Shown: in pieces, positions 34,456 to 45,787 of the stretch
How positions within the stretch are numbered: the first letter of the stretch is position 1
Layout of the letters: each line of letters starts with the position of its first letter
Origin: Lantana camara
Taxonomy: Eukaryota; Streptophyta; Magnoliopsida; Lamiales; Verbenaceae
Assembly: GCA_037501455.1 (NCBI GenBank)
Contig: CM074858.1
Location: 38,685,001-38,749,000, forward strand
DNA: 64,000 nucleotides
Reading direction: 5' to 3'
The notes under the pieces: generated by a model
Database searches by the model: none
The model's input: the letters and a program-made list of their open reading frames with translations, nothing else
What the model was told of the DNA's origin: nothing
Made by a program: the position numbers and the translations under genes

Positions 34456-35619
34456 TGTTAGGAATAGTGCCTTTAAAGCAGCTTTTGGCTTTACTATTTC
34501 CTTGTATTATAACAAACAGTCTTTGAATAATAAACGAGATGATTTTGTTCTTAGGCAATCACTTCTTCATGTGCTTATTTATGTCTGTTTGGGTTGACTG
34601 TGTTTTGTCTGTATTGAACTCCCCTAATCCGATGAGGCCGTTAAGAACTTTGTCGTTATGGGAACGACACATGAAACAAGTTCTTAACTCCATAGGCGAG
34701 GATTAGAAACTTCTCCAAGTCGAGAGTCCGACAGACAGTGGGAGTGTCGACCTTGACTCTGCTGAGACTTGCTTGTGTGAGTATGTCCCTTTGAAGTATC
34801 ACTCAGTTTCATGGCGTGATAAGTGCATACGATGATGCGTTCATAATACATGAGGGTGATTGTTACAAGAACTTCATCACTGAGATGTCTCGTGTGAGAA
34901 CATTCCTAAATGGGAAAGGAAGTTTCCAGAAACTTCCAGATTAGGAAATATCTCACAGGTCAATAACGTGATTCATTAATCCTTAGACTTGAGATTCTGT
35001 AATGTCTCATATGAGCTAACTCTATAATCTTTGATATAGGCTCAAAAGGGGGTCGACATACTTACACCTGAACCACGGCCTATGTTGGGATTACACAAGT
35101 GGCATATGTAGAATTAGTAGAATCAACAAAGGACCTACACTTGTTGCAAGAACAAGAATGATCTCTTACTGATTGAGTTGTTCGTAGTCCATTAAACTTA
35201 AACCCTTGGCCAAGGTGGATAAAAGATCAAGACATCAAGAAAATGGGGTTTTCTTGGATTGAGGTCTAAATGAATATGAAACGAACTTAACTTTAAAGAT
35301 CAAGAATATTTAGGCTATAAGAATATTCCCATGCCTTAGTTTTTGATTGAGAGGTGGAGTTGTAGGAGGATCGTATTTCACTGTATGTTATTGACTGAAA
35401 GGTTCTTCGATTCATTTTGTTATTCGGGTAGGGGTCACACACCCATTGCTAGATTACGGTAGTGTGATCTATGAAGTGATTAATTAATTAGGGAATTAAT
35501 TAATTGTTATCACTACTAATCAGATAATGAACCTAAAGGGTCACATAAAAATGCCAGAACATGAGGGTTATGGTAGGATGTTAATATGATTAATGAAGGA
35601 TCAAATTGTTGATCAAAGA

Positions 35620-35745
35620 GGCCCACGTCGCCATGTGCCACGCACAGTACATGATTGCCATGTGTCATGCACACGTAGACAACACGTGTCATGTATACGT
35701 GTCATTGCGTGGTCTAGCCGTGTGATTTATTTCACACGTGAATTC
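35620..35745 (+). promoter_or_regulatory. ACGT-core box cluster in the K2 LTR
   Basis: Perfect CACGTG at 35683-35688 and 35735-35740, with CCACGTC, CACGTA and ATACGTG between or beside them. It lies about 310 bp upstream of the TATA box, close to the relative place of the K1 cluster. It may make the LTR promoter responsive to stress or hormones; this is inference. Confidence 0.55.
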
Positions 35746-36048
35746 TTTTCTGGAATTGATTAATTAAATTGTAATTAATTAATTTTTAAGACTATTCTCA
35801 AATAAACTTAACCCAATAAATAATTAATTGAGAATTAATTTATTTATTGAATATTGACTGTTAACTTTAGGAAAGTTGAAAAGTCCAATTTCCTATTATA
35901 GGAGAGTGAAGAATATTCTTGCAAGTCTTAGAGAACAAGTTGGGAACTAATTTTCTCCAATTAAACTAAATAATTAATTAGTTAATTAGTGAGCAAGAAA
36001 ACAAAGCCCATTAGGTTTTGGAAACCCTGGGGGCTCGATCTACACTTG

Positions 36049-36056
36049 TATAAATA
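36049..36056 (+). promoter_or_regulatory. TATA box of K2
   Basis: TATAAATA about 360 bp before the LTR end, downstream of the ACGT-core cluster. Transcription would start about 30 bp further on, which places the R region near 36085. Confidence 0.65.
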
Positions 36057-36413
36057 CAAGGGGTGGTGCTTCTCTTATTCTTTAGACCAACACTCACGAA
36101 GTGTTAAGTTTTTGAGAAAAGTTTTCAAAGCAAAACCCTAACCATTAACATTCTCACTTGCTTGATCGTGTTCTAGGACTGGTGTGGATAAGCTTTGGAG
36201 GCCTTCTACTTTAGAGTCTAATTTGAAAGACCGTTCGGGGGACTTTCCGCTTGAAGGGTGTTTGTTAGGCGGTAACAACATCACAAGAAAGCTTCAATTA
36301 AAGTGAGTTTCTTGTTATTCCCAACGTTACAGTACAAAAATTGCAAGACAACGATTAAACTTGTGGAAAAATTTTAAACTTCCGTTGCGCACTCTTTCGT
36401 GTTTTCCAGCAAG

Positions 36414-36426
36414 TGGTATCAAAGCC
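36414..36426 (+). other. Primer-binding site of K2
   Basis: TGGTATCAAAGCC two bases after the LTR; one base differs from the K1 site (A for G). Confidence 0.85.
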
Positions 36427-37075
36427 ACCTTGCAACGTTCGTATTGTATCTTTACTGTAACGCCCCAGCTTTCGGCATTTCAGGTATGAACGCCACGTGT
36501 GAGTTTGAGAGTTAGAATTTTAATATTATTAGATCATTTCTTCCATTTTTATGGCATGACATAATTTTATTGAAATTTTGATTTAAGTACTTTTATGAAA
36601 TTTATATTTATTGCATAACTTGACTTGAATGAAATGTGAATTAATTCCCGAGTATGATTTAATTTCTTCTATGTCCTTGATTGATCATTTTCTTAAATTT
36701 GGAGACTTAATTGCATGAACTCTTTGTTGGACTTAAGTGATCATTTATTATGGAAGTATACTTAATTGCATAACTTATGAAGTAGAGGGACTTAATAGCA
36801 ATTGGAGCTTTTCTTCTTCTTACTTAGCATCATATCATGTACCTTTGCTTCTCATTTCATACAAACATTACATACACTTGTTCATTTCTTCCTTGTTCAA
36901 TCGATCCAAACCCTCATCAAGAAGAGAAGGAATTTCATCAATTCAAGTCATATTTTTTGGGTTTCGTTTCCATTGAAGCATCATCATCAACATATATTCA
37001 TCTTTTCTTCCATTTCTTACATTTAAGGTAACTTTGGAGATTTTGTTGAATTCTTGAATTGAATGTGATAGATAG

Positions 37076-39963
37076 TGTAACATCCCGCTCGTCCGGCCTT
37101 TCCAAGTACGCCTTCACGGGTGAGCTATGTGAGCTTTTAATTATTTAATTATGTGAATTATGTGTTTGTTATACTTACTATGTGATATATTTGAATTACT
37201 TGAAACGTATTTGACCTTATGTGATTTATTTGTACGTATTTATTTTCTTTGTTTCGTTCTTGCTCCGTTTGTATCCGTTTTCGTTTTCGATTTTTGTGGC
37301 TACGTGCTATGCGTGACTTATATGTGTGTGATGAATGTGTCTTTATGTTCGTTACTTGTTTTTGAGTTCGTTTGATATGGTTTTGAAACCGTTTCATGTT
37401 TTAGGGACGTAAGGGCCTAACGAGCTTTAGTGCACCTTGTGTTCCGGAAGGCGTAACTTGAGCTCGGGAATTCGGATTTGAATTCCGGAAGAGGCGTTGG
37501 ACTCGTGACGAGATTTTCAAGCTTTGGAATCTATTCTCACACTTTTATAAGACCATTTGGACCCTCGGAAATAGACTGGAACGAGCCTTTGATGGAAGAT
37601 AGCCCTCCTTTGTTGACTAGTCAATACTTGTGGACCCCTAAACTTAACCAAACCTTCCATAACCTTGGGTTAATGATCTAAACTCATCTTATAACCTCTC
37701 TCCCTCTCCCATTTCGTGCACCACCTCCCAAGGAAGCAAGAAAAGTTCCCCAAATTCAGCTTCAAAGAGAAACCAAGGAAGAAGATAGAGCACTATTGCA
37801 TTTTTGAAGATTTTGGCCAATCTACTCCTCCATTTCTTCTCAAATTTTGAAGGTAAGCATATTTTTTAGTTCTCCAAGGTTGTATCATGTATGGTTCTAT
37901 TAAGTGTAATATGTTGAACTTTATCTTTGAATTTCATGAGAATGAGCATACCACTTGAATAGTAAGGGTTTGGTGGATTTTTAATTCTCTAGCATGTTTC
38001 CTTGTGAATTATTTGAGCTTGATGCATGATTATGATTCCTTAGTCATCCCTTTTGAGTTGTATAGACTTGATTTTAGTGTTAGAGATGATTACATCAATC
38101 CACCTGACACGGGGGTGCTAGTTGTCTAGTCCTCTCTGTGCGGAGACACGGGGGTGTCTCGGTTTACTCTCTGTTGGTGACACGGGCGTGTCACCTTCTG
38201 GTATCCATTGTTCGTCTCCTGTACTGAGACACGGGGGTGTCTCAGTTTGCTCTTCCAGGGGGGCACGGGTGTGTCCCCTAGGAATTCTCGTTTTTCGCCC
38301 GTCTTTGCATGGTTTTGCTTATTTTTCATTGCTTTCAGTTAGCTTTCTTGTCTTGTTTATGACTTGTATGCTTCATTAACTTGTTACATTATGTGTTAAG
38401 CTTAATTTTGTGAATACTTGACTTGTTTTATACCTTCGTTTGTGAATTATGAACTTTTATACAAGGCATGCTCTCATATGACTTAAGTGTGAATTTGTTT
38501 TATGTCCTTTGCATCATGAACATACATACGCGTCCGCCGAGCGTCTAATGTGGTTCATATTGAGTCTAAGTTTATCTTTTGTCTTTGCTTTGCCTTTAGG
38601 TTCGTTCCTTGGTTGACGAGGTTGTCCTCTAGACGTTCGTTTGCTTCCTTCGCTCCCGTAGCTTCTCGGAGGTGAGGTTTCTTTCTTTTTAGCTATTATT
38701 ACCTACAACCCAATATGTAATTTAAGCCCGTATGCGAACTATATATACGTATAAATAAGTGTTTGATATGTATTTTGCGGGAATTGTCCCATTTGCTATG
38801 AAATCCGTTGAAAATGCTTTTATATGTATGTAAGCTATGTTTTGTTTATTCGTTTTCGAAAAGGGTTGGTGTGTGTACGTGTTAAGTTTTGGCAAGAAAA
38901 GCTTTTGTGATAAGTATACGCTTTGTGATCTCGGGTCGGCCATGGGGTCGCCAGGCTCTCTCATCAACACGACTCCATTTACGGGAGACTTAGTTCTCCT
39001 ACGCCGACGGAGCACTTTAAGGTTGGCCGTCGAAGGAACCGGGCGGGATCCTCCGTTTCACAAGTTTTGTTCTGTGGAGGGTCGAGAGGGGCACCTCTAT
39101 TCCCCAATGGTGTGGAGGTGGGATTGTTTATGAGTTTTGTTTTGGTATGAGTAAGTGTGTGTGAGAACTCGTTCTCACCGTGTTATTCTGTTTATGTTTT
39201 TTTTTTAATCCGATACGGTTGGTCTTATGCTTATGTATCTGATACGGTCTGTGAAACGGGGTGGACTCATAACTGGTAAAACTTGGATGATTTTGGCCTT
39301 TGGCCCTAAACCTTTCTTCGTTTATATATATAGTATCACGGGTTACAACCTTTTGGAGTGCAAAAACCACACCCGGTTCACGAAAACTTTGGAATTGAAT
39401 ATGCTATGCTTGTACTTATACGTATGTGTGAATGTGTAGCCCCCTCACCAGTCTCTAGGACTGACCCTCGTTGCTTCTCTCTTTTTTTTCCCCTTTTGTT
39501 TTGAGCTTTGCAGGTGCTCGGTTGAGAGTTTGGCTAGGCGGTGGTCGTTTTTCGAGTCTTGGGAGTCTTTCGAGTCATTGTTGAGTCTCTGCATTCGCAT
39601 ATTTACTTTCCCGCTTTGGTACTATGTATATTTGGTACTACGTATAAATAATTATAAGCTATGTTCGGTAATGTGAAGCTTGAATATTTCTTTTGGCCCG
39701 GGGTGGGCAAAGCATGTTGCAATATGTATATCTTGTTTTAAGCTTATATGCCTCTAATTGGTTATGTTATGTGATCCTGTAGCTTCCGTACATTCGATTT
39801 ATTTTGTTGCGCACTCTGTTCAGGGTCTAGACCGCCTAGCCTAGAGTTGATTTTGGTTGTCACCAGTTCGCCATGGTTCAATACGGGGACGGAGTTCCCA
39901 TTTCGGTACCCGTGTTGGGCTATGGTGCGGGGGATGTGGCGCCCTCCGCTCCGGGGAGTTACA
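37076..39963 (+). repeat. Element D 5' LTR (2888 bp)
   Basis: TGTAACATCCCGCTCGTCC to GGGGAGTTACA. Cleanest example of the proposed leader: exon-1 hairpin GGAATTC ... GAATTCC (37467-37486), donor GAAG/GTAAGCAT (intron 1 37853-38599, ending TTTGCCTTTAG), exon 2 38600-38671 with GACGAGG, donor GGAG/GTGAGG (intron 2 38672-39513), hairpin CAGTCTCTAGGACTG (39449-39463), pyrimidine tract and TTTGCAG, then GGCTAGGCGGT (39532-39542) and ACCGCCTAGCC (39831-39841). Another acceptor-like TTCAG ends at 39823. Confidence 0.9.
38105..38283. repeat. GC-rich palindrome array, LTR D (GACACGGGGGTGTC type)
   Basis: Five units built on GACACGGG(G/C)GTGTC and GGGCACGGGTGTGTCCCC, spaced about 35-45 bp, in intron 1. 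The second LTR has the same array at 43689-43862 with small changes in some units. Confidence 0.8.
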
Positions 39964-40185
39964 TCTTTAAGTGGTATCAGAGCTCTGGATTGCAAAACCC
40001 GAGCTCTAGCGTCTTGTCGGGTCTGTCTAGGTCGATCGGCTCAGGAATATGTGATTGTTTGCATTCATTCTCATCTCTTACGTGAACTACCTGAATTATT
40101 TGGCTTAATTATGTTAATAGTTCACATGAACATGTACTGAACCCTGCATGCATCGATATTTTGGAATCATTTTTCTTATCTCAGG

Positions 40186-41238
40186 ATGATTTCTTCGTGC
40201 CAATATACATCATCAAAAGGAAGACAAGAGAAACAAGATTCTTGGATCTCTAAGAAGTTTGGAGGCTTTAATCCACCGAAGTGGTTTAGAGGCGATAGTA
40301 TTGAAGCCGAGGAGTGGCTATCTGTGATATTGTGGATTTGGAAAAATTATCCGGGAACCTCACAAGAGAAAGTAAAGCACACATCCCTCTTATTACAAGA
40401 TGAAGCTTCAAAATGGTTCAAGGAAATAAGATCATATCTAAAGAAGTCCGGAGAAGAGCTCCATTGGGAAAGGTTTATCCGAGAATTTTGCTATAAGTAT
40501 ATCCCTCCCAATGAATTGATTAGAAGACTCCAAGAATTCCTACATCTTGAGCAACAAGTGAAGATGATGGATGATCTTGTGATGGAGCTAGAAAGCTCGA
40601 GAGCTAACCAAGATTACCCCAAGGTCATACAAAGGCGTAGAGACGAGATTCAACAAGCTTTTCAAGGTTCACCGGTGCATGAATGGTCCGAGGAAGTTAG
40701 AAGAGTGGTTCAAGATGAAATGAATAAGCAAGGGATGTAGTCTCACACTCTTAATGTGAGACATGATCAAGGATCGAGTTCAAGTTCAAGCAAGAGGTAT
40801 ATATTCCCAGAGAAAACCCAAGAACTTCAACAGGTCGACTACACCAAGAAGAAGAAGAAGAAACTTCAACCACCAGAGAGGGATTCGATGCCTTCTTCAC
40901 TGGAGACAATTCAATGTTCTTATTGTCAAGGCCCTAACCACACCGAAGAAGTTTGCCGAAAGAAGCTCGAAAGATGTTATAAGTGTGGGGAAACGGGGCA
41001 TAAGGTGAAAAGTTGCCCGAAGACTAGGAATTCAAGGACTACAAAGAGCTGCGATTCCAAGACTCCAAGTTCAATCCAAGTGGATATGATTGAAGAAGGA
41101 GAACGGTATGCCAAGCTCGACACTACCGCCATGGTCAAAGGTACACCAAGCATTCATGGCACTACATACATGCATTTTATTTTAAATGGTGTTACTTTTC
41201 TTTTCTTGTTGTTCTCGGTGCTTGCATGTCTTTGTTAA
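40186..41238 (+). pseudogene. Element D gag (in-frame TAG) with two zinc knuckles
   Basis: ATG at 40186 after TCTCAGG. The first part, 184 residues, covers the capsid domain (KWFRGDSIEAEEWLS, WERFIREF, YIPPNELIRRLQEF). TAG at 40738-40740 stops it; the same frame continues through a serine-rich basic stretch to two zinc knuckles, CSYCQGPNHTEEVC and CYKCGETGHKVKSC, both keeping C-x2-C-x4-H-x4-C. It breaks off just where protease should begin (after SIHGTTYMH), then runs into non-homologous hydrophobic codons to 41238. This is the best preserved part of D. If the TAG is a late mutation, D could have supplied its own gag. Confidence 0.85.
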
Positions 41239-42666
41239 TACTTGGTTGCTTGTGGTTTCCCTTTTCTTTTCCCTTTTATGTTGTCTCTCTCTTTGGGGAG
41301 AGGTTGGTGAGAAGAGTGTCGAGTGCTTGGTGAGTTACGAGAGCCGAGCTTTACTGGTGGCGGTTCTCTTCCGGTGGTTGTTCTTGAAGGCACCTAGTTC
41401 TGTTAAGGTAACGGTGTTACCGTACGCGTGGGTAGTTGCTTGTAGGAGGTCCATTCGGGGCTCAACGGTATCTACGGGTGTTAGATGGAAGGCTAGCCCG
41501 TTGATATCCTTTGTAGAAGTGGTTGGTAATTCCGGGACGGTGCGATAAGTTTCGTGGCTTTCCATTGAGTTAAGTTAGAGGTCGAGCCAAGCTTCAGGAG
41601 ACAAAGATCGAAGTAAGCCACCTTTGGTGTTTCTTTGAACATGGAATTCGTTTCCACCTAATGAGGACATCGAGGTTGTCGTGATCTTTATCCCGGAATT
41701 GTTTTGTGTTTGGAGTTTCTCTTCAAGTAGACTCTAGCGAGGTTGTTGGAGTTAAGTCGTAGTTGACGAGCTCTTAGAAGGTAATTCCATCCTTGTGAAT
41801 ACTTCTGTGTGGAGTACCTTGGTCCCATCTAAGAAGAAGACGGGATTTAGGATGAGTATATATTACCGTGAGATGCACAAGTTAACGGTGGAAGATGAAT
41901 ACCCTTCTTGCTTGCTTCGAAGAGTCGTTAGATCTTCTTCAGTGTTTTGTGGTCTTTGCTGAGCGTGGTTCCATCAAGGGTATAGGCGACTACACATTTT
42001 GGTAGAAGAACCGAGAATTACCTCAGAGATTAAGTCTCTAGTGTCATCGGGAATCAACAGAAGTTTGTTGTTGTGCAAGTGTAGTCCCATGACATGAAAA
42101 ACAAGGAAGAGGCATGGTTCGAGTGGATAAGGCTTTTGAAGAGAGTTACCTTGATTACACGAGGATACTCAAACTTCTCTGTTATGATCGAGGTACTAAG
42201 GAAGACTTCAGTTGTGCGTAGCTAACGGAAGGTTAAGGCCTATGTCTCCAGAAGTGCTTAGTCACGAGACTAATTCCACTCATGATTCGAGACTTGAAGA
42301 GCCGGTAATGGTGTTGGCATAAGAAGAGACATTGTAGACTTAGTGTAGCAATGTCTAAAGTGCTTTCGGTAGAAGACCGAACATCAAGAACCGGTAGTTC
42401 TCCCCAACTACTTTTCAATTTTAATCAGAGGTAGGAGCAAACAAAAGTTTGCTAAACTAAGGGGATTCACTCGGATTTGGTGAGTACCACCGAGTACCCA
42501 GGACATGAGAAGTCTCCCTTATTCTTAATTAAGGAAGCAATGTCCCGAGGAGACTACAACTCTTGGATCAGAGTAGCGCAGCGGAAGCGTGGAGTCGAGC
42601 TCGTTCTAGTGTTCTTTTAGGTCTCGCTTAGGACTTGAGGACAGGTCCTTTTGAAGGAGCGGAGTT
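41239..42666 (+). pseudogene. Element D pol relic and 3' internal region
   Basis: No open frame, but short RT echoes remain in order: 41760-41905 reads in pieces as DELLEGNSI, VPSKKKTGFRMSIYYREMHK and LTVEDEYPS, matching the RT stretch around VLFVKKKDG and CIDYRELN of A. Integrase and chromodomain were not recognised. 41240-41650 and 41920-42600 show nothing further that I can assign. A weak purine-rich stretch (GAAGGAGCGGAG) precedes the 3' LTR. Confidence 0.6.
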
Positions 42667-45462
42667 GGTAACATCCCGCTCGTACGGCCTTTCCAGGTAC
42701 GCCCTCACGGGTGAGCTATGTGCACTTTTAATTATTTAATTATGTCAATTATGTGTTTGTTATACTTACTATGTGATATATTTGAATTACTTGAAACGTA
42801 TTTTACCTTATGTGATTTATTTCTACGTATTTGTTTTCTTTGTTTCGTTCTTGCTCCGTTTGTATCCGTTTTCGTTTTTAATTTTTGCGGCTAAGTGCTA
42901 TGCGTGACTTATATGTGTGTGATGAATGTGTCTTTATGTTCGTTACTTGTTTTTGAGTTCGTTTCATACGATTTTGAAACCGTTTTATGTTTTAGGGACA
43001 TCAGGGCCTAACGAGCTTTAGCGCACCTTGTGTTCCGGAAGGCGTAACTTGAGCTTGGGAATTCGGATTCGAATTCTGGCAGAGGCGTTGGACTCATGAT
43101 GAGATTTTCAAGCTTTCGAATCTATCCTCAAACTTTTCTAAGACCATTTGGACCCTCGGAAATCGACTGGAACGAGCCTTTGATGCAAGATAGCCCTCCA
43201 TTGTTGACTAGTCAATACTTGTGGACCCCTAAACTTAACCAAACCTTCCTTAACCTTGGGTTAATGATCTAAACTCAGCTTATAACCTCTCTCCCTCTCC
43301 CATTTCGTGCACCACCTCCCAAGGAAGCAAGAAAAGTTCCCCAAATTCAGCTCCAAAGAGAAACCAAGGAAGAAGATAGAGCACTATTGCATTTTTTAAG
43401 ATTTTGGCCAATCTACTCCTCCATTTCTTCTCAAATTTTGAAGCTAAGCATATTTTTGAGTTCTCCAAGGTTTTATGGCTCTATTAAGTGTAATATGTTG
43501 AGCTCTATCTTTGAATTTCATGAGAATGAGCATACCACATGAATAGTAAGGGTTTGGTGGATTTTAAATTCTCTAGCATGTTTCCTAGTGAATTATTTGA
43601 GCTTGATGCATGATTATGATTCCTTAGTCATCCCTTTTGAGTTGTGTGGACTTGCTTTTAGTGTTAGAGCTGATTACATCGATCCACCTGACACGGGGGT
43701 GCTAGTTGTCTGGTCCTCTTTGTGCCGAGACACGGGGGTGTCTCGGTTTGCTCTCTATTGGTGACACGGGCGTGTCATCTTCTGGTATCCGTTGTTCGTC
43801 TCCTATACTGAGACACGGGGGTGTCTCTGTTTGCTCTTCTAGGGGGGCACGGGCGTGTCCCCTAGGAATTCTCATTTTTCGCCCGTCTTTGCATGGTATT
43901 GCTTCCTTTTTATTGCTTTTAGTTAGCTTTCTTGTCTTGTTTATGACTTGTATGCTTCATGAACTTGTTAAATTATGTGTTAAGCTTAATTGTTTGAATC
44001 CTTGACTTGTTTTATACCCTCATTTGTGAATTATGAACTTTTATGCAATGCATGCTCTCATGTGACTTAAGTGTGAATTTATTTTATGTCATTTGCATCA
44101 TGAACATTTATACGCATCCGCCGAGCGTCTAATGTGGTTCATATTGAGTCTAAGTTTGTCTTTTTTCTTTGCTTTGCCTTTAGGTTCGTTCCTTGGTTGA
44201 CGAGGTTGTCCTCTAGATGTTCGTTTGCTTCCTTCGCTCTCGTAGCTTCTCGGAGGTGAGGTTTCTTTCTTTTTAGCTATTATCACCTACAACCCAATAT
44301 GTAATTTAAGCTCGCTATATATATACGTATAAATAGGTGTTTGATATGTATTTTGCAGGAATTGGCCCATTTGCTATGAAATCCGTTGAAAATGCTTTTA
44401 TATGTATGTAAGCTATGTTTTGTTTATTCGTTTTCGAAAAGGGTTGGTGTGTGTACGTGTTAAGTTTTGGCAAGAAAAGCTTTTATGATAAGTATACGCT
44501 TTGTGGGATATGTGAGTGTGAGTTCTGTGATCTGTGTGTGGGCCCCGGAGAAGTGGTATATGATCTCGGGTCGGCCATGGGGTCACCGGGCTCTCTCATC
44601 AACACGACTCCATTTACGGGAGACTTAGTTCTCCTATACCGACGGAGCACTTTAAGGTTGGCCGTCGAAGGAACCAGGCGGGATCCACCGGTTCACAAGT
44701 TTCGTTCTGTGGAGGGTCGAGAGGGGCGCCTCTCTTCCCCAATGGTGTGGAGGTGGGATTGTTTATGAGTTTTGTTATGGTATGAGTAAGTGTGTGTGAG
44801 AACTCGTTCTCGCCGTGTTATTCTGTTTATGTTTTTTTTGTATCCGATACGGTTGGTCTTATGTTTATGTATCCGTTACGGTCTGTTAAACGGGGTGGAC
44901 GCATAACTGGTAAAACTTGGATGATTTTGGCCTTTGGCCCTAAACCTTTCTTCGTATATATATATAGTATCACGGGTTACAACCTTTTGGAGTGCAAAAA
45001 CCACACTCGGTTCACGAACACTTTCGATTTGGCTAGGCGGCTGTCGTTTTTCGAGTCTTGGGAGTCTTTCGAGTCGTTGGTGAGTCTTTGCATTCGCATA
45101 ATTACTTTCCCGCTTTGGTACTATGTATATTTGATACTACGTATAAATAATTATAAGCTATGTTCGGTAATGTGAAGCTTGAATATTTCTTTTGGCCCGG
45201 GGTGGGCAAAGCATGTTGCAATATGTATATCTTATTTTAGGCTTATATGCCTGTAATTGGTTATGTTATGTGATCCTGTAGCTTCCGCACTTTCGATTTA
45301 TTTTGTTGCGCACTCTGTTCAGGGTCTAGACCGCCTAGCCTAGAGTTGATTTTGGTTGTCATCCGTTCGCCATAGTTCAATGCGGGGATGGAGTTCCCAT
45401 TTCGGTACCCGTGTTGGGCTATGGTACGGGGGATGTGGCGCCCTCCGCTCCGGGGTGTTACA
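42667..45462 (+). repeat. Element D 3' LTR (2796 bp)
   Basis: Starts GGTAACATCCC (altered from TGTAAC) and ends GGGGTGTTACA next to GATAG. Compared with the 5' LTR, the intron-1 donor is changed (GAAGCTAAGCAT), about 56 bp present here near 44505-44560 is missing from the 5' LTR, and about 140 bp with the branch hairpin and TTTGCAG acceptor is deleted near 45030. GGCTAGGCGGC remains close to the deletion. Confidence 0.88.
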
Positions 45463-45787
45463 GATAGGGCTTTGATATGTATTGGTTGAATTGTGTATTG
45501 GTTGTTGGAAGCATATTTGTGAACTTTCAGCTTAAGTTCGGTGTATATATCTTGAGGGTTTTTGGACTTGGAGCATAAGTGGAGATATGGGTTTTAAAAG
45601 AGTGATTCTTGATGATCTAGCTTGGAATTAGGTGTTTATATGAGTTGTGGTTGATCTATATGTATGCTAGTATGTATATATCATGATTTATGAGCATTCG
45701 AACTTGGTTTTTGGATCTTTGTTGGATTCTTGTTTTGGTACGTATTGCCCTGCTGCTGTGTTCTGCTTCTGCTGCAACTGCGTTTTA

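Larger units (their letters stand above)
34456..36411 (+). repeat. Copia element K2 5' LTR (1956 bp)
   Basis: Starts TGTTAGGAATAGTGCC, like K1, and ends TTCCAGCA right before a primer-binding site. It holds a CACGTG-rich stretch (35683-35740) and a clear TATA box TATAAATA (36049-36056). Little coding potential. It is inserted in H gag on its left; the right duplication cannot be seen because the 3' LTR is outside the window. Confidence 0.87.
37076..45462 (+). mobile_element. Element D: gag-only, pol-defective LTR retrotransposon
   Basis: Two LTRs (37076-39963 and 42667-45462) around only 2.7 kb of internal sequence, inserted into the E LTR with a perfect GATAG duplication (37071-37075 and 45463-45467). 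It keeps a primer-binding site (39972-39983), a gag frame with two zinc knuckles, and a badly eroded pol. The LTRs differ at many sites plus two large indels, so the insertion is much older than A. Movement, if any, would have needed pol proteins from another element. Confidence 0.92.

Noticed and set aside
38105..38283. CRISPR-like array of short spaced palindromes
   Set aside because: Units are imperfect, spacers irregular and AT-rich, and the context is a plant retrotransposon LTR.
38122..38379. Short frame repeated in both D LTRs (also near 43706)
   Set aside because: It reads through the palindrome array, and similarity between copies is explained by their being LTRs of one element.
39972..39983. 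tRNA gene fragment suggested by TGGTATCAGAGC
   Set aside because: Only the tRNA 3'-end complement is present, at the exact place of a primer-binding site; no cloverleaf.
41186..41565. Membrane-like small protein after D gag
   Set aside because: Hydrophobic run arises from a T-rich stretch where protease should be; no counterpart in other elements.
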